DNA of 64,000 nt from PALSA-243 sp963743705 (GCA_963743705.1 CAVUQS010000018.1:62001-126000); one strand, 5' to 3'; positions 32,660-42,849 are shown, counted from the stretch's first letter. Program-made: numbers and translations. The notes: generated by a model from the letters alone, not told the origin.

Positions 32660-34789
32660 TTACTTTGCGGATGGTAACGCGAATGCGATGTAAAGGCCGT
32701 TTGCGGCGCGCTGTATCTCGCGCCCGCGTCCGCCCTTGCCGCCGGTCGCATAGATGACCACGTACTGTCTGCCGTTTACTTCGTAAGTGATGGGCGTGGC
32801 GTTGCCGGCTAACGGCAGCGTGGTTTCCCACAGAAGCTTTCCGGTACGTTTGTCGAAGGCGCGAAACTTGTTGTCGAAGTTGGTGGCGGCGATGAATACC
32901 AGGCCGCCGGCGGTTACGATGGGGCCGCCGTAGTTTTCGGATCCTGTATCTTTCATACCCTTCGCGGCCAGCTCAGGGTATTCGCCGAGAGGGATTTTCC
33001 ACGCATATTCGCCGGTGTTCAAGTTGATGGCATTCAGCGTTCCCCAGGGCGGCGCGACGGCGGGGTATCCATCCGGATCGAGCCACTTATGATAGCCGCT
33101 GAAACGGTATTTCTGATTGATCCGCGGATCGGCCGCCGGGGCGGCGCCGGCCAACTCCTTCGTCTCACCGGTGAGCACATACTGCGCCAGCGCGGATAAT
33201 TCAGGCGCGCGCAGATTGGGGAACGCCGCCATGCGTCCGCGGCCCTGGCGGACGATCGCGATGATTTCCTGCTCACTTAGTTTCCCGCGGACGTCCAACA
33301 AGGATGGAAACTGCGGCGCCTGGCCCGCCAGGTCGTCGCGGTGACAACCGGCGCAATTCGTGAGATAGAGTTGCCGGCTCGAGACCGCGCCTCTGGCAGG
33401 GCGGGCTTCGGTAATGCTTGAAGTCCAGGCGAGATCGTTGGCGTTGACGTAATAGAGGCCGGTTTCGGGATCGAAAGCCGAGCCGCCCCATTCGGCGCCG
33501 CCGTCAAACCCGGGAAACACGACTGTCTCGCGGCCGAGCTCCAATGGGATGAACTGACCGCCGCTGCGAAACTTGTTGAACTGATCGAGGGCCCACTGAT
33601 GAATTTCGGGCGTGCGGTTGGAGAGCATGTCCGCAGTGAGTAACTGGCGTGCGAAGGGAGCGGGCTTAGTGGGAAGCGGCTGAGTTTCAGAGGTCACTTC
33701 GCCGGGGATGGCGCTGGCCGGATATTTTCTGTATTCGATGGGGAAGATCGGTTTGCCATTGGTTCGATCGAAGAGATATAGCCAACCTTGTTTGGTGGCC
33801 TGCGCGACGGCGTCGATGGTCCTGCCATTCTGCTTGATCGTCACCAGAGTGGGAGGCGACGGAAAGTCGCGATCCCACAGATCGTGCTTCACTGCCTGAA
33901 AGTGCCAAATGCGTTCGCCGGTATCGGCCTTCAGCGCCAGCAGAGTATTGGCAAACAGATCGTCTCCGAGTCGATCGGCGCCGTAGAAATCCGTGGCCGC
34001 GGACCCGGTCGGGACATACACGATGCCGTGCTTTTCGTCCAACGCCATGCCGGCCCAGTTATTGGCGGCGCCGGTGTACTGCCACGCATCCTTGGGCCAG
34101 GTCTCATAGCCAAATTCGCCGGGATGCGGAATGGTGCGAAATGTCCAGCGAAGCTCGCCGGTGCGGATGTCATAGGCGCGAATGTCTCCGGGCGGCGCGG
34201 GCAGCGCTTCGGGATCGCGGCCGCCGACGATCAGCAGGTCTTTGTAGACAAGGCCTGGGCTGGTCAGAACAATCGAAAGCGTGGAAGGATCGCGGCCCAG
34301 GCCTTCGCGCAGGTCGATGCGGCCGTCTTTGCCGAAGGTTTTGATCGCAGCGCCGGTTTGAGCATTGAGCGCATACACGAAGCTCTGCACGGCGGCGAAG
34401 ATTCGGCGGTCGGCGCCCTCGGCCCAGTAAGTGACGGCGCGGTTGGGGCTGCGGCCGGTAATTCCGGAATCGAAACGCCACCTCAACTTTCCACTGGCGG
34501 CGTCGAGAGCGATCACTTTGTGCGAGGGGGTGACGCCGAAGAGCGTGCCACCGATCATGATGGGCTGGGTTTCGGAAGCGTTGGCCGGGTCTTGAGTGTC
34601 GTAGGTCCAGGCGATCTGAAGCTTGCCGACGTTGGCAGCGTTGATTTGCTTCAGCGCTGAATAGCGGTCGTCCGACGGGCCGCCGCCATATGCGGGCCAG
34701 GATGCCTCGGGCGGCTTCGCGCTATCCGCGGACAGCGCCGCATAAGCCAAGGACAGCGCGGCGATGGCGATCGGCATTCGGGTCGTCAT
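32660..34789 (-). CDS. PQQ-dependent dehydrogenase with inserted cytochrome c domain
   Basis: A 709-residue exported quinoprotein from ATG 34789 (signal: MPIAIAALSLAYAALSADS). Propeller motifs: WPAYGGGPSDDRYSAL, FGVTPSHKVIALDAASGKLRW, GIVYVPTGSAATDFYG, WLYLFDRTNGKPIF. A haem c site CAGCH (in LYLTNCAGCHRDDLAG) is inserted before the last blades, which end with LLWETTLPLAGNATPITYEV and YVVIYATGGKGGRG. This layout is that of PQQ glucose/alcohol-type dehydrogenases that pass electrons to cytochrome c in the periplasm. The substrate is not predictable. No PQQ synthesis genes are in the window. The sigma-54 activator gene ends 25 bases upstream of this start. Confidence 0.9.
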   Translation of the reverse strand: MTTRMPIAIAALSLAYAALSADSAKPPEASWPAYGGGPSDDRYSALKQINAANVGKLQIAWTYDTQDPANASETQPIMIGGTLFGVTPSHKVIALDAASGKLRWRFDSGITGRSPNRAVTYWAEGADRRIFAAVQSFVYALNAQTGAAIKTFGKDGRIDLREGLGRDPSTLSIVLTSPGLVYKDLLIVGGRDPEALPAPPGDIRAYDIRTGELRWTFRTIPHPGEFGYETWPKDAWQYTGAANNWAGMALDEKHGIVYVPTGSAATDFYGADRLGDDLFANTLLALKADTGERIWHFQAVKHDLWDRDFPSPPTLVTIKQNGRTIDAVAQATKQGWLYLFDRTNGKPIFPIEYRKYPASAIPGEVTSETQPLPTKPAPFARQLLTADMLSNRTPEIHQWALDQFNKFRSGGQFIPLELGRETVVFPGFDGGAEWGGSAFDPETGLYYVNANDLAWTSSITEARPARGAVSSRQLYLTNCAGCHRDDLAGQAPQFPSLLDVRGKLSEQEIIAIVRQGRGRMAAFPNLRAPELSALAQYVLTGETKELAGAAPAADPRINQKYRFSGYHKWLDPDGYPAVAPPWGTLNAINLNTGEYAWKIPLGEYPELAAKGMKDTGSENYGGPIVTAGGLVFIAATNFDNKFRAFDKRTGKLLWETTLPLAGNATPITYEVNGRQYVVIYATGGKGGRGREIQRAANGLYIAFALPSAK

Positions 34790-34814
34790 GAATTTTCCTG
34801 ACCGGCGCGGTCTC

Positions 34815-36431
34815 TCAGAATTCGCCACTGGCCTTGGCCGCGGCGGCGCGAAGGGTGGCCCTGAATCCCAGCGCCTTCATTCTAGAGGCGAGGGTGGTGG
34901 GCGGAATTCCCAACAGCGCAGCGGCGCCTTGGGGGCCGTAGATCTTGCCGCCGGCTCGCTTGAGCACAGCCCGGTAATTGCGGATCTCCAACTGCCTGAG
35001 CTCTTCCATGGTCAGAACGTCCTCCTCCTGCCGTTGGGTGGAGAGCTGCGCGGAAAACGGCGGCGCGGCATTCCTCAATATGGACTGCGAACCAGGCGCC
35101 AGGTCAATGGTCAGCTTCCGGCCGCGGCCGAGGATCACGGATCGTTCGATCACGTGTTGCAGTTCGCGAATGTTGCCGGGCCAGTCGTAGGCCGACAGAA
35201 TCCGGACGTGCTGCTCAGTCAGCCGCACCTCGGGCAGACCCATGCGCTGGCTGGCGCGGGAGATAAACCGCGCTGCCAATAGCGGGATATCTTCCCGGCG
35301 CTCGCGGAGGGGCGGCGCCACGATGGGGAAAACGCTGATGCGGTAATACAGGTCCTCGCGAAAGCGCTTCTGCTGCGCTTCGGCGCCCAGATCGCGATTG
35401 GTGGAGGTGATGATGCGAACGTCCACCTTGCGCGTGGCGTCTTCACCGACGCGCTCGAATTCGCCCTCCTGTAAAACACGAAGCAGCTTGCTTTGCAGCT
35501 CCAAGGGAATTTCGCCGACCTCATCGAGAAAGAGCGTGCCCTGGTCGGAGAGTTGGAAGCGGCCCACGCGATCGTTCACGGCGCCCGTGAAAGAGCCCTT
35601 GGCGTGGCCGAAAAACTCGCTCTCGAAAAGTTCGCGCGGAATCGAAGCGCAGTTGACCTTCACCATGGGGCGGGCGTTACGGCGGCTGCGCTGATGAATA
35701 GCGCGAGCGATCAGCTCTTTGCCGGTGCCCGACTCGCCCAGAATTAGAACGCCGGCGTCAGTTGGCGCCACCAAGTCGATTTGCTGCAGGACTCTTTGGA
35801 GAGCCGCGCTATGGCCCACGATCTCGCCATAGTCCATCGATTCACGCAATTCTTCCTGCAGGTAGGCATTTTCCAGTTCGAGTTTGCCGCGCAGTTGGTT
35901 TAATTCCTCGAAGGTGCGGGCGCTGGCCAGGCTCATGGCTGCGTAATCCGCAAACATGCGCAGTTGTTTGAGTTCCTGCAAGGTAAGTTTTTGACGGCTG
36001 AAGATGCCCAGAACGCCCGTAACCTGGCCCCGGAAAACCAAGGGATGCGCGGCGAAGGACACGAGTTGTTCGCGCGCGATCCATTGCGGGTCCACCGCCC
36101 ACTTGTTGTCGATGGCGAGATCTTCGATGATCACAGCTTCGCCGGTCAGGCCCACCCATCCGACTTTCCGCTGACCCAGAGGGATGCAGCTGGACTGGCC
36201 ATCGCACTTGATCCATTTCAGATTGGGATCGGCGATGGAGGAACCGGCGCTTGCCGAGAGCCGGAGAATTCCGCCGCTTTCGACGCTCGGGTCGGGTTCG
36301 ACGAACCAGATGCGGGCCAATGCGAAACTGAGCTCGTTAACGAGGCCTTCCACGATCAGGCTCAGGGTTTCGTCAAGGTTGCGGCTTTCCGCCACGGAGA
36401 GAGACACTCTGGACAGCAAATGCCGGTACAT
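34815..36431 (-). CDS. Sigma-54-dependent transcriptional activator with GAF domain
   Basis: A 538-residue regulator: GAF sensor (about 15-175), short coiled coil (EELNQLRGKLELENAYLQEE), AAA+ domain (about 203-430) and a C-terminal Fis/FhlA-like helix-turn-helix (GPQGAAALLGIPPTTLASRM). Walker A is GESGTGKE (232-239); the sigma-54 contact loop is GSFTGA (279-284), a tolerated variant of GAFTGA; GTLFLDEVGEIP is Walker B; the R-fingers and YRISVFPI follow. It lies upstream of and in line with the PQQ dehydrogenase gene, so it may control it, although a sigma-54 promoter was not found there. Confidence 0.92.
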   Translation of the reverse strand: MYRHLLSRVSLSVAESRNLDETLSLIVEGLVNELSFALARIWFVEPDPSVESGGILRLSASAGSSIADPNLKWIKCDGQSSCIPLGQRKVGWVGLTGEAVIIEDLAIDNKWAVDPQWIAREQLVSFAAHPLVFRGQVTGVLGIFSRQKLTLQELKQLRMFADYAAMSLASARTFEELNQLRGKLELENAYLQEELRESMDYGEIVGHSAALQRVLQQIDLVAPTDAGVLILGESGTGKELIARAIHQRSRRNARPMVKVNCASIPRELFESEFFGHAKGSFTGAVNDRVGRFQLSDQGTLFLDEVGEIPLELQSKLLRVLQEGEFERVGEDATRKVDVRIITSTNRDLGAEAQQKRFREDLYYRISVFPIVAPPLRERREDIPLLAARFISRASQRMGLPEVRLTEQHVRILSAYDWPGNIRELQHVIERSVILGRGRKLTIDLAPGSQSILRNAAPPFSAQLSTQRQEEDVLTMEELRQLEIRNYRAVLKRAGGKIYGPQGAAALLGIPPTTLASRMKALGFRATLRAAAAKASGEF

Positions 36432-36819
36432 GCGGGGAGGCTATCATGACCGGACAGACAGTGCAAATAGGGACTGCCGCGTGAACCACGAATTCTCGCT
36501 GCAAATCACCGGATTTCATGGCTTACACAACGAGAATCCGCTGCTACCGCGAACGGTGTGCAGTCGAACAGCGTTGTTTCCAACCCCGGCGTCATTTTTG
36601 CATTTGGCCAACTACCTGCTCATCGCAACCCCCGTCATCCGGATAATTACGGCGGGGGAACACCTAAGAATAAACATCGAATGACGCGGCCCAAGATGTT
36701 TTGGCGGCGCGTGATATCGACCCCGGATTGAACAGGCCAGATCAGGAACCCGAATTCCCTCTCTTCACAGACCACTTTCGGAGAGTCTTGGACCAGGCGA
36801 AGAGGAGGAGCGAGAAATA
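36432..36819. other. Intergenic region, 388 bases
   Basis: No convincing coding frame. It separates the divergent sigma-54 activator from a small plus-strand gene. The only motif of note is TGGC at 36605-36608 and TGCT at 36617-36620, which match a -24/-12 sigma-54 promoter in spacing (12 bases between GG and GC) on the plus strand, though inner positions deviate from consensus. Confidence 0.4.
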
Positions 36820-37083
36820 GTGAGCAGTGACTTCCGTGTTACCAAACTCTACCGCGCTGTTGTAGCTGCACGTTCCCGCTTGAGATTCATGGAGGAAAGA
36901 CACGATTCGTTATTGGCCTCGGGAAGTCCCGAAGTGAATGGCATTGGACTGGAATACGCTGCGGCGGTGCAGGAGCACACCAACGCCGTGATGGCCTGGC
37001 TCATCGCGTTGCACGGCCAACGCCAGCGCGCGGAAAATCAGCGGCCGAATACGGGAACCGCGGCGCAAGGCGCAGGGGAATAG
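36820..37083 (+). CDS. Small hypothetical protein, 87 aa
   Basis: An 87-codon gene starting with GTG 36820, with a strong AGGAGGAG site at 36802-36809. The product is soluble, helical and charged (LYRAVVAARSRLRFMEERHD, YAAAVQEHTNAVMAWLIALH), with a low-complexity tail. No known motif. The excellent ribosome-binding site is the main reason to accept it. It lies 209 bases downstream of a possible sigma-54 promoter and ends 24 bases from the convergent GMC oxidoreductase gene. Confidence 0.55.
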   Translation: MSSDFRVTKLYRAVVAARSRLRFMEERHDSLLASGSPEVNGIGLEYAAAVQEHTNAVMAWLIALHGQRQRAENQRPNTGTAAQGAGE

Positions 37084-37107
37084 GCGCGAAAGCCTGTCGT
37101 ACGACGG

Positions 37108-38670
37108 CTATAGCGCGCCCTGCTTCATCTGATCCGCGAGATATTCGGATGCGCGCATCGACAGCGAGAGAATCGTCATCGTGGGGTTCTGCGAGCCGCC
37201 GGTGACGAAGCTGCTGCCATCCACCACGAACAGATTTTTGATGTCGTGGCTCTGATTCCATTTGTTCAGCACGCTGGTTTTGGGATCCGCGCCCATGCGG
37301 CACGTGCCCAGCTCGTGGATGCTGTAGCCGGGCGGGAACATTTCGGCGTGCTTGGAAAGCACTTCCCAGCCGCAGGCGTGTGAAAGCTCTTCGAGCGTCG
37401 TCACGGCGTCTTTGGCCATGTTGAATTCGTTGTCGGTGTATCGGCACTTGAAATTCAGCACGGGGATGTCGAATGCGTCCTTGACGTTCTTATCGACCTG
37501 CACGTGGTTTTCGTGGCGCGGCAACACTTCGCCCATGATGGTGCAGGAAAAACTGGCGCCGCGATGAGCGTCCACAGCCTTCTGCAGCTCTTCGCCGTAG
37601 AGCGGAAAGAATTTGGGGTCGGGCGTGCCCCCCAGGTTGAAATCGAACGCGTAGCCGCGGAGGAAGTTGCGTTTTTCATCCTTCGCGAGATTGCGGAAAC
37701 GCGGGACATATCCGCCGCCTCCTCGGAAACCGCCGCCGCGGGCTTCGGGCATCAGCGCCACCACGCCGTTCGTGATGTAGAACTGATCGTGCAGATAGTG
37801 GCCTAGCGCGCCGCTCGAATTGGCGACGCCGGAATTCAAGAGAATGCGCGTGCTCTCGAGGCACGACGCTCCCAGCACGACGACGCGCGCTTTGGCGTGC
37901 ATCTCGCGGCGTGAGTGGCGGTCGATGAAATTGGCGCCGTTGACCAGGCCGGTATTCTTGTCGACGGTAAGTTCGCGCACCACCGAATTGGGCACGATGG
38001 TCAGGTTGCCGGTGGCCATGGCATCGGGCAGCAGCAAATTGAAGGAACTGGCAAACTGACCGCGCCCATTGGAGCGGCGCATCTTCGTGACCGGTATGCC
38101 GCGGTCCTTGGCGATGGAGGAGAACCTCTTGAGAGCATCGCTATCGGGCGATGTGTCTTCGATAAATTCGCCATCGGGCAACTGCGCCCAGCCTTCCTTG
38201 CGCCCGCTGACGCGGAAAATGGGCTCGACGCGCGAATAGAACGGCGCCATGTCGGCGAGGCTCACCGGCCAGTTTTCTCCGAAGCCGTCGTGATCCTTGC
38301 CTTTGAATTCGTAGTCGCTCAGCCGGAACGACATGCGCGCCCAAAACAGCGATTTGCCGCCGATCATGCGCACGCGGACCCAGTTATACGGCTCTTTGGG
38401 ATCGTGGGTGTAGGGAACCTGTTTCTCATCCACCCACTGATTGGCGTTGAATTCGTTGGCCTGCAGAACATGGGTCAATTTGCCCGGCTCGCCGAAGCCG
38501 TGATACGGCAGATCGTAGACGGGTTTCGGAACGCGCGCCTTGCTGAAATCCACCAGCGGGCCAGCGTCGAGCATGAGACACTTCACGCCCTTCTGGGTGA
38601 GCGTGTAGGCCGCCATTCCGCCGGAAGCGCCGGAGCCGATGATCAGAACGTCATAGTCTGGAGTTGGCAT
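37108..38670 (-). CDS. GMC-family FAD oxidoreductase (gluconate 2-dehydrogenase large-subunit type)
   Basis: A 520-residue flavoprotein. The dinucleotide motif is DVLIIGSGASGGMAAYTL at the N-terminus; the GMC C-terminal signature is HELGTCRMGADP and VVDGSSFVTGGSQNPTMTIL. No signal peptide of its own is visible, as expected if it is co-exported with the Tat-signal small subunit encoded 18 bases upstream. Such pairs oxidise sugars or sugar acids in the periplasm and pass electrons to a cytochrome; no cytochrome gene is adjacent here. Third gene of an operon with a TonB receptor, suggesting oxidation of the substrate the receptor takes up (inference). Confidence 0.9.
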   Translation of the reverse strand: MPTPDYDVLIIGSGASGGMAAYTLTQKGVKCLMLDAGPLVDFSKARVPKPVYDLPYHGFGEPGKLTHVLQANEFNANQWVDEKQVPYTHDPKEPYNWVRVRMIGGKSLFWARMSFRLSDYEFKGKDHDGFGENWPVSLADMAPFYSRVEPIFRVSGRKEGWAQLPDGEFIEDTSPDSDALKRFSSIAKDRGIPVTKMRRSNGRGQFASSFNLLLPDAMATGNLTIVPNSVVRELTVDKNTGLVNGANFIDRHSRREMHAKARVVVLGASCLESTRILLNSGVANSSGALGHYLHDQFYITNGVVALMPEARGGGFRGGGGYVPRFRNLAKDEKRNFLRGYAFDFNLGGTPDPKFFPLYGEELQKAVDAHRGASFSCTIMGEVLPRHENHVQVDKNVKDAFDIPVLNFKCRYTDNEFNMAKDAVTTLEELSHACGWEVLSKHAEMFPPGYSIHELGTCRMGADPKTSVLNKWNQSHDIKNLFVVDGSSFVTGGSQNPTMTILSLSMRASEYLADQMKQGAL

Positions 38671-38688
38671 GGTTCACCTGAGGAAAAA

Positions 38689-39276
38689 CTATTCGAGCGG
38701 AAGCCAGTAGAGGCCCTGACCGCCCATGCGGCGCCCGCCGCCGGGCGTTCCGGCGCCGGAGTATTCGCGCGAATTCACGGTGGCGGTTCGAACGTCGGTC
38801 TTGGCCGTCACCAGGAAGCGCGCCACAGGATCGGCCGGGAGTTCGTACGTCCAGGACTGGCGCAGCGGAGCGAGCAGCGCTGCCGCTTGCGCATCGTCCA
38901 ATTCGGCGAACGGCTTTTTGGCGGTCTTATGGGCCTGAGCGTTGAGCGCGTCGAGGCCGGCGCGATAGATTTCCTGCCGGTCAGCCGGCGATTCATGGAG
39001 AAGGAAATCGAGGAATTCCGCGGCGTGGCAATCGGCCGCGCCGAGCGAACCGTTTATGGGCGGCATCAGCAGCACGCTGACGCGCCGCATGGCGGCGAAC
39101 TGTTCGGCATTGAAGAAGCGCAGGAGGGGGTCGCCGGCCTCAGCTGGCGTGATGGTGTCCAGCTTGGGATCTTCGGCGGCGCCATCGGTGCGCGGTCTTT
39201 GCGGCTGCTGGGCGCGCAGCAAGGCAGCGGCTGGCGCCGCGGCGGCGACTGTTTGGAAAAATCGGCGGCGTTTCAT
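38689..39276 (-). CDS. Gluconate 2-dehydrogenase subunit 3 family protein, Tat signal
   Basis: A 195-residue protein with a twin-arginine signal (MKRRRFFQTVAAAAPAAALL) and the subunit-3 family body (LRFFNAEQFAAMRRVSVLLM, GSLGAADCHAAEFLDFLL, DALNAQAHKTAKKPFAELDD). It serves as the small, export-carrying partner of the GMC flavoprotein encoded 18 bases downstream. It starts 21 bases after the TonB receptor stop, consistent with one transcript. Confidence 0.88.
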   Translation of the reverse strand: MKRRRFFQTVAAAAPAAALLRAQQPQRPRTDGAAEDPKLDTITPAEAGDPLLRFFNAEQFAAMRRVSVLLMPPINGSLGAADCHAAEFLDFLLHESPADRQEIYRAGLDALNAQAHKTAKKPFAELDDAQAAALLAPLRQSWTYELPADPVARFLVTAKTDVRTATVNSREYSGAGTPGGGRRMGGQGLYWLPLE

Positions 39277-39297
39277 AAGGCTCGAACCTGGTCCCTC

Positions 39298-42200
39298 TCA
39301 GAAGCTGATCCGCATCACCAATTGAATGGTGCGGTTTCCGCTCTTCGAGGTTATCGTACCGAAGCCGGCGGCGCCAACGGAAGTCACGGTGGTGTTCGGG
39401 CCGCCCCAAATCGGGTGGTTCAGCCAGTCGAACATATCGGCCTGGAACCGCACCTGGGCTCTTTCGTGGAACCGGAACGTCTTGAAGAAAGAGCTGTCCC
39501 AAGTATGCGAGGACGGGCCCCTCAGGTCGGGCGAAGTTCGCGAGGTAGTGCCGAACGTATAGTTGGGCGACTGCGAGAAGTCAGCGGCGTTGAAGTAGGC
39601 ATTGATGCGATCGCCGACGGCGCCGCTCAGCTTGGCATCTTGGCCGTTGCTATTCGGACGCAGCGGGCCACCGTTGAGGCCGGTGGTGCCGCCGCCGTTG
39701 CCGATCTGCAGCGGAAAGCCGGTGTGATAGCCGTAGATTCCACTTACTTGCCAGCCGCCCACGACGAAGTCCAACGCTTTCGGCGCGGAAGCCAGGAAAT
39801 GCTTATTCTTGCCCACCGGCAACTCGTAAACTGAGCTGATTTCCAAAATGCGCGATTCGTCTTGCGTGGAAACGGATTTTTCCAAATGGTTGTTCCACGG
39901 GTCTTGCTTGGCAGAGCTGCTGGATGCGCCGATAAACGTCACGGTGGTGGACGCGTCGTCGATGATCTTTCCGCCGGTGTAACTGGCAAGGAACGTCAGT
40001 CCGTGGGCGAAGCGTTTTTGCGCCTTGAAGACCCCGGCATGGTAAGTCGAGTTACCGCGCGGCTTACGATAATCGTTGATGCCCGTATATTGGGGGTCAG
40101 GGACCAACAACATACTTAGAGGCACCGTCGCTTTGTTGTAATAGGCGGACGTGGGCGACTGGATGATGCCGTTGAACGGGTTGGGCACTTGCGCGTTCAG
40201 CCCGGTTCCCAGGGACTGATACTGCGGCGGGATCGCGTCGTAGTAATTATTTTCGCCGTCGATGAGGTGGTTGCCCTTGCTGCCGATGTAACCCGCCTCG
40301 ATCAGGATTCCGCCTCTTAGCTCCCGCTGTAAGGTGGCATTCCATTGCTGGATGACGGGATTGGAGTTATCGGCGAAGAAACTTTCGCCCACGCCGAGAC
40401 CGATGTCGGTCAGGGCGCCGCTGGTGGGACCGGTGGCCGCTCCCAGTGGCAGGTTAAAGCCGGTGGGAAACGGATTGGACAAAGTGGCGGCTAGCGTTTC
40501 TCCGCTATTGAACGACGGGATCATATTCGTCGTGCTCTGGAAGCCTTCGGTGCCGGAGCTGCCCGATGTGCCTGCTGCCTGTAGCACGGAACCGGCGTAC
40601 ATCATGGCATAAGCGGCGCGAAACACTGTCTTGCTGTCGACGCGGTAGGCCAGGCCGATGCGCGGACCGATGTTATTAAGATCGGTGGGCACCTGATGGC
40701 GGTCCGACGCAGTCACGAATTCCATGGCGCCATGAAGGTTGCTGCAGCCAGGGCAGGTAACCCCGGCGGGCACCGGCACGGAACTTCCCAGCGGCGACGG
40801 AGCGTTGATATTGAAGTAGCTCAGACGGTTGTATCGTTCGGTGCGCGGGATATCGACTTCCCAACGTACGCCGATGGAGAGCGTAAGTTTGGAGCTGATC
40901 TTCCAATCGTCCTGGGCGTACAAGCCCCAGTAGACGCTGGATTCCGCGGTAGCGAAGCTATGCGAAATCGATCCGCTAGCCGTTGCGCCCAACAGGAAGG
41001 ATGCCGGGCCGAATCCTTGAACAGTGGAAGTCCCTGCCGTGGTTACCTGCTGCGTGTAGCCCGTGTTGTAGCTGTATTGGCCATCGGGCTGGCCGAGCTG
41101 CGTGAAGTTCTGATACAGCTTGCGGAATTCGACTCCGACCTTGAAGCTGTGGTTCCCATGAAGCTTCGTAAGATCGGTCTTGAAGGCATAGGCCGCGGGC
41201 TTGAAGAACAGGGTGGTAAAAGTGGGCTGGCCCAATCCCGAGATGCCGCTGACGCTGATATTGGGAAACTCGCAGTTCTGAACGGCCGCAACCGCGTTGT
41301 ACGCGGAATTAAAGCCGAGCGACGAAGGACACGTTCCTTCCGAAGCCGGTATGCGGGCTTCGTTGAAATGATTCCAACTTGCGTTGAAGTTCAGGATAGT
41401 CGTCGGATTGAACGTGTAGATCCAGTTATTGGTGATGTTATAGCTGGATTGCGTGTTTGGGCCGCCGCCACCGCCGCCGCCGATGAAAGGGCAGCCCGGG
41501 TCGGCTGCGCCGCAGGCGTTGTAGATGCCCTGATTCAGATATTCGTAAGAGCCGCGGGCAAACATGCGCAATTGCGGCGAGAAGTTATGGTCGATGCGGC
41601 TATCGAACTTGTCGTCGTTGCTGGGCGTCTTGCCGACTAAGAAGAAGTCGCTGGCGTAGGTGTAGGGATTGGTGACGTTTGCCAGGTTATTGGGCGCGAC
41701 GAAGTATTGCAGCAGGTTCTTGGCTATCGGATCGAAACGGTTGCTCGGGATCACATTGCCGGGGAACGGCGAGCGCGTGGCCGTGCCCGTATTCTGTCCG
41801 TTATCCTGGGCCGCCATGGGATCGTAGATGGTGATCGCCTGCCCGCTGCCGTTTTTCAACTGCGAGAAATCTCCCTGCAGCCATGCGGCGATCGGCTCCG
41901 TCCCAGAAGCGGTATACGTGCTCCGGCTGCGGTTGCTCTGCTCGCTGAAGAAGAAGAACGTTTTGTTTTTTCCGTTGTAGAGGCCTGGAATCCAGACGGG
42001 ACCGCCGATGGTGCCCCCGAACGTATTATTTTCGGATGCCGCCTTTTTAGCGCCGTTCTTATTGCTGCTCCAGGAATTCGCGTTCAGCGCATTGTTCTGG
42101 AAATAGTCGTAGACGGAACCGTGCAGCGTGTTGGTGCCGCCGCGCGTGGCGATATTGATCGTGCCGCCGCCGGTGCGGCCATATTCCGCAGCAAGCGAAT

Positions 42201-42849
42201 TCGTCACAACTGCGATCTCTTCGACGCTATCCAACACCGGCATGTAGCCCGTGGTGTTGATGCTGACGTTGTTTTCCGGAAGAATGATCGACGTGCCGTC
42301 GACCGAAATCTCGTTGGTCGCATTGCGGCCGCCGCTAATCCACGGCGTGTAGCTATTGGTGGTGTTGGCGACGCCCGGCGTCAGGCCGACAAAGCTGATC
42401 GGGTTGCGGCCATTCATCGGAAGATCGAGGATGGGCTTGCTGTCGATCACAGTGTTCAAGGTGGCGCTCGAGGTTGAAAGCAGCGTACCCGTGGCAGTCA
42501 CCTCGACCGTGCTGTTCACCTCGCCGACCTTGACCTGAACGTCAAGCGTCACCGCCTGATCGACATCGACGCGAATATGTCCTGTTTCCCACTTAGTAAA
42601 TCCGGTCTTCTCGACCGTCACACGATAATTGCCGGGCAGCAGGTACGACTGCTGGAAGTTGCCCTCGACATTGCTCATAACAGAGCGCGCCACTCCGGTG
42701 TCCTCATTTTGAATGGTGACTTTGGCTTGCGGCACAATCGCCGCCGAAGCGTCGGTGATCCGGCCTTGTATCACGCCGGTGGCCGTTTGAGCGGCCGAGG
42801 TAAAACTGAGAAGAAAAACTGCGGCTGTAAGCGTCAAACCCCTGAACAT
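39298..42849 (-). CDS. Oar-like TonB-dependent outer membrane receptor
   Basis: An 1183-residue receptor from ATG 42849, chosen because AAGGAG stands 9 bases before it and a signal peptide follows (FRGLTLTAAVFLLSFTSAAQ). The Ig-like domain (GVIQGRITDASAAIVPQAKV), plug (ISVDGTSIILPENNVSI, EYGRTGGGTINIATRGGTN) and barrel ending in ISF are all present. It leads a three-gene operon with the Tat small subunit and the GMC dehydrogenase. A regulator is divergently transcribed from the same 316-base region. Confidence 0.9.
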   Translation of the reverse strand: MFRGLTLTAAVFLLSFTSAAQTATGVIQGRITDASAAIVPQAKVTIQNEDTGVARSVMSNVEGNFQQSYLLPGNYRVTVEKTGFTKWETGHIRVDVDQAVTLDVQVKVGEVNSTVEVTATGTLLSTSSATLNTVIDSKPILDLPMNGRNPISFVGLTPGVANTTNSYTPWISGGRNATNEISVDGTSIILPENNVSINTTGYMPVLDSVEEIAVVTNSLAAEYGRTGGGTINIATRGGTNTLHGSVYDYFQNNALNANSWSSNKNGAKKAASENNTFGGTIGGPVWIPGLYNGKNKTFFFFSEQSNRSRSTYTASGTEPIAAWLQGDFSQLKNGSGQAITIYDPMAAQDNGQNTGTATRSPFPGNVIPSNRFDPIAKNLLQYFVAPNNLANVTNPYTYASDFFLVGKTPSNDDKFDSRIDHNFSPQLRMFARGSYEYLNQGIYNACGAADPGCPFIGGGGGGGPNTQSSYNITNNWIYTFNPTTILNFNASWNHFNEARIPASEGTCPSSLGFNSAYNAVAAVQNCEFPNISVSGISGLGQPTFTTLFFKPAAYAFKTDLTKLHGNHSFKVGVEFRKLYQNFTQLGQPDGQYSYNTGYTQQVTTAGTSTVQGFGPASFLLGATASGSISHSFATAESSVYWGLYAQDDWKISSKLTLSIGVRWEVDIPRTERYNRLSYFNINAPSPLGSSVPVPAGVTCPGCSNLHGAMEFVTASDRHQVPTDLNNIGPRIGLAYRVDSKTVFRAAYAMMYAGSVLQAAGTSGSSGTEGFQSTTNMIPSFNSGETLAATLSNPFPTGFNLPLGAATGPTSGALTDIGLGVGESFFADNSNPVIQQWNATLQRELRGGILIEAGYIGSKGNHLIDGENNYYDAIPPQYQSLGTGLNAQVPNPFNGIIQSPTSAYYNKATVPLSMLLVPDPQYTGINDYRKPRGNSTYHAGVFKAQKRFAHGLTFLASYTGGKIIDDASTTVTFIGASSSSAKQDPWNNHLEKSVSTQDESRILEISSVYELPVGKNKHFLASAPKALDFVVGGWQVSGIYGYHTGFPLQIGNGGGTTGLNGGPLRPNSNGQDAKLSGAVGDRINAYFNAADFSQSPNYTFGTTSRTSPDLRGPSSHTWDSSFFKTFRFHERAQVRFQADMFDWLNHPIWGGPNTTVTSVGAAGFGTITSKSGNRTIQLVMRISF

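Noticed and set aside
37915..39834. 639-codon plus-strand frame over the GMC and subunit-3 genes
   Set aside because: Shadow frame typical of high-GC sequence. The opposite strand carries clear FAD and Tat motifs.
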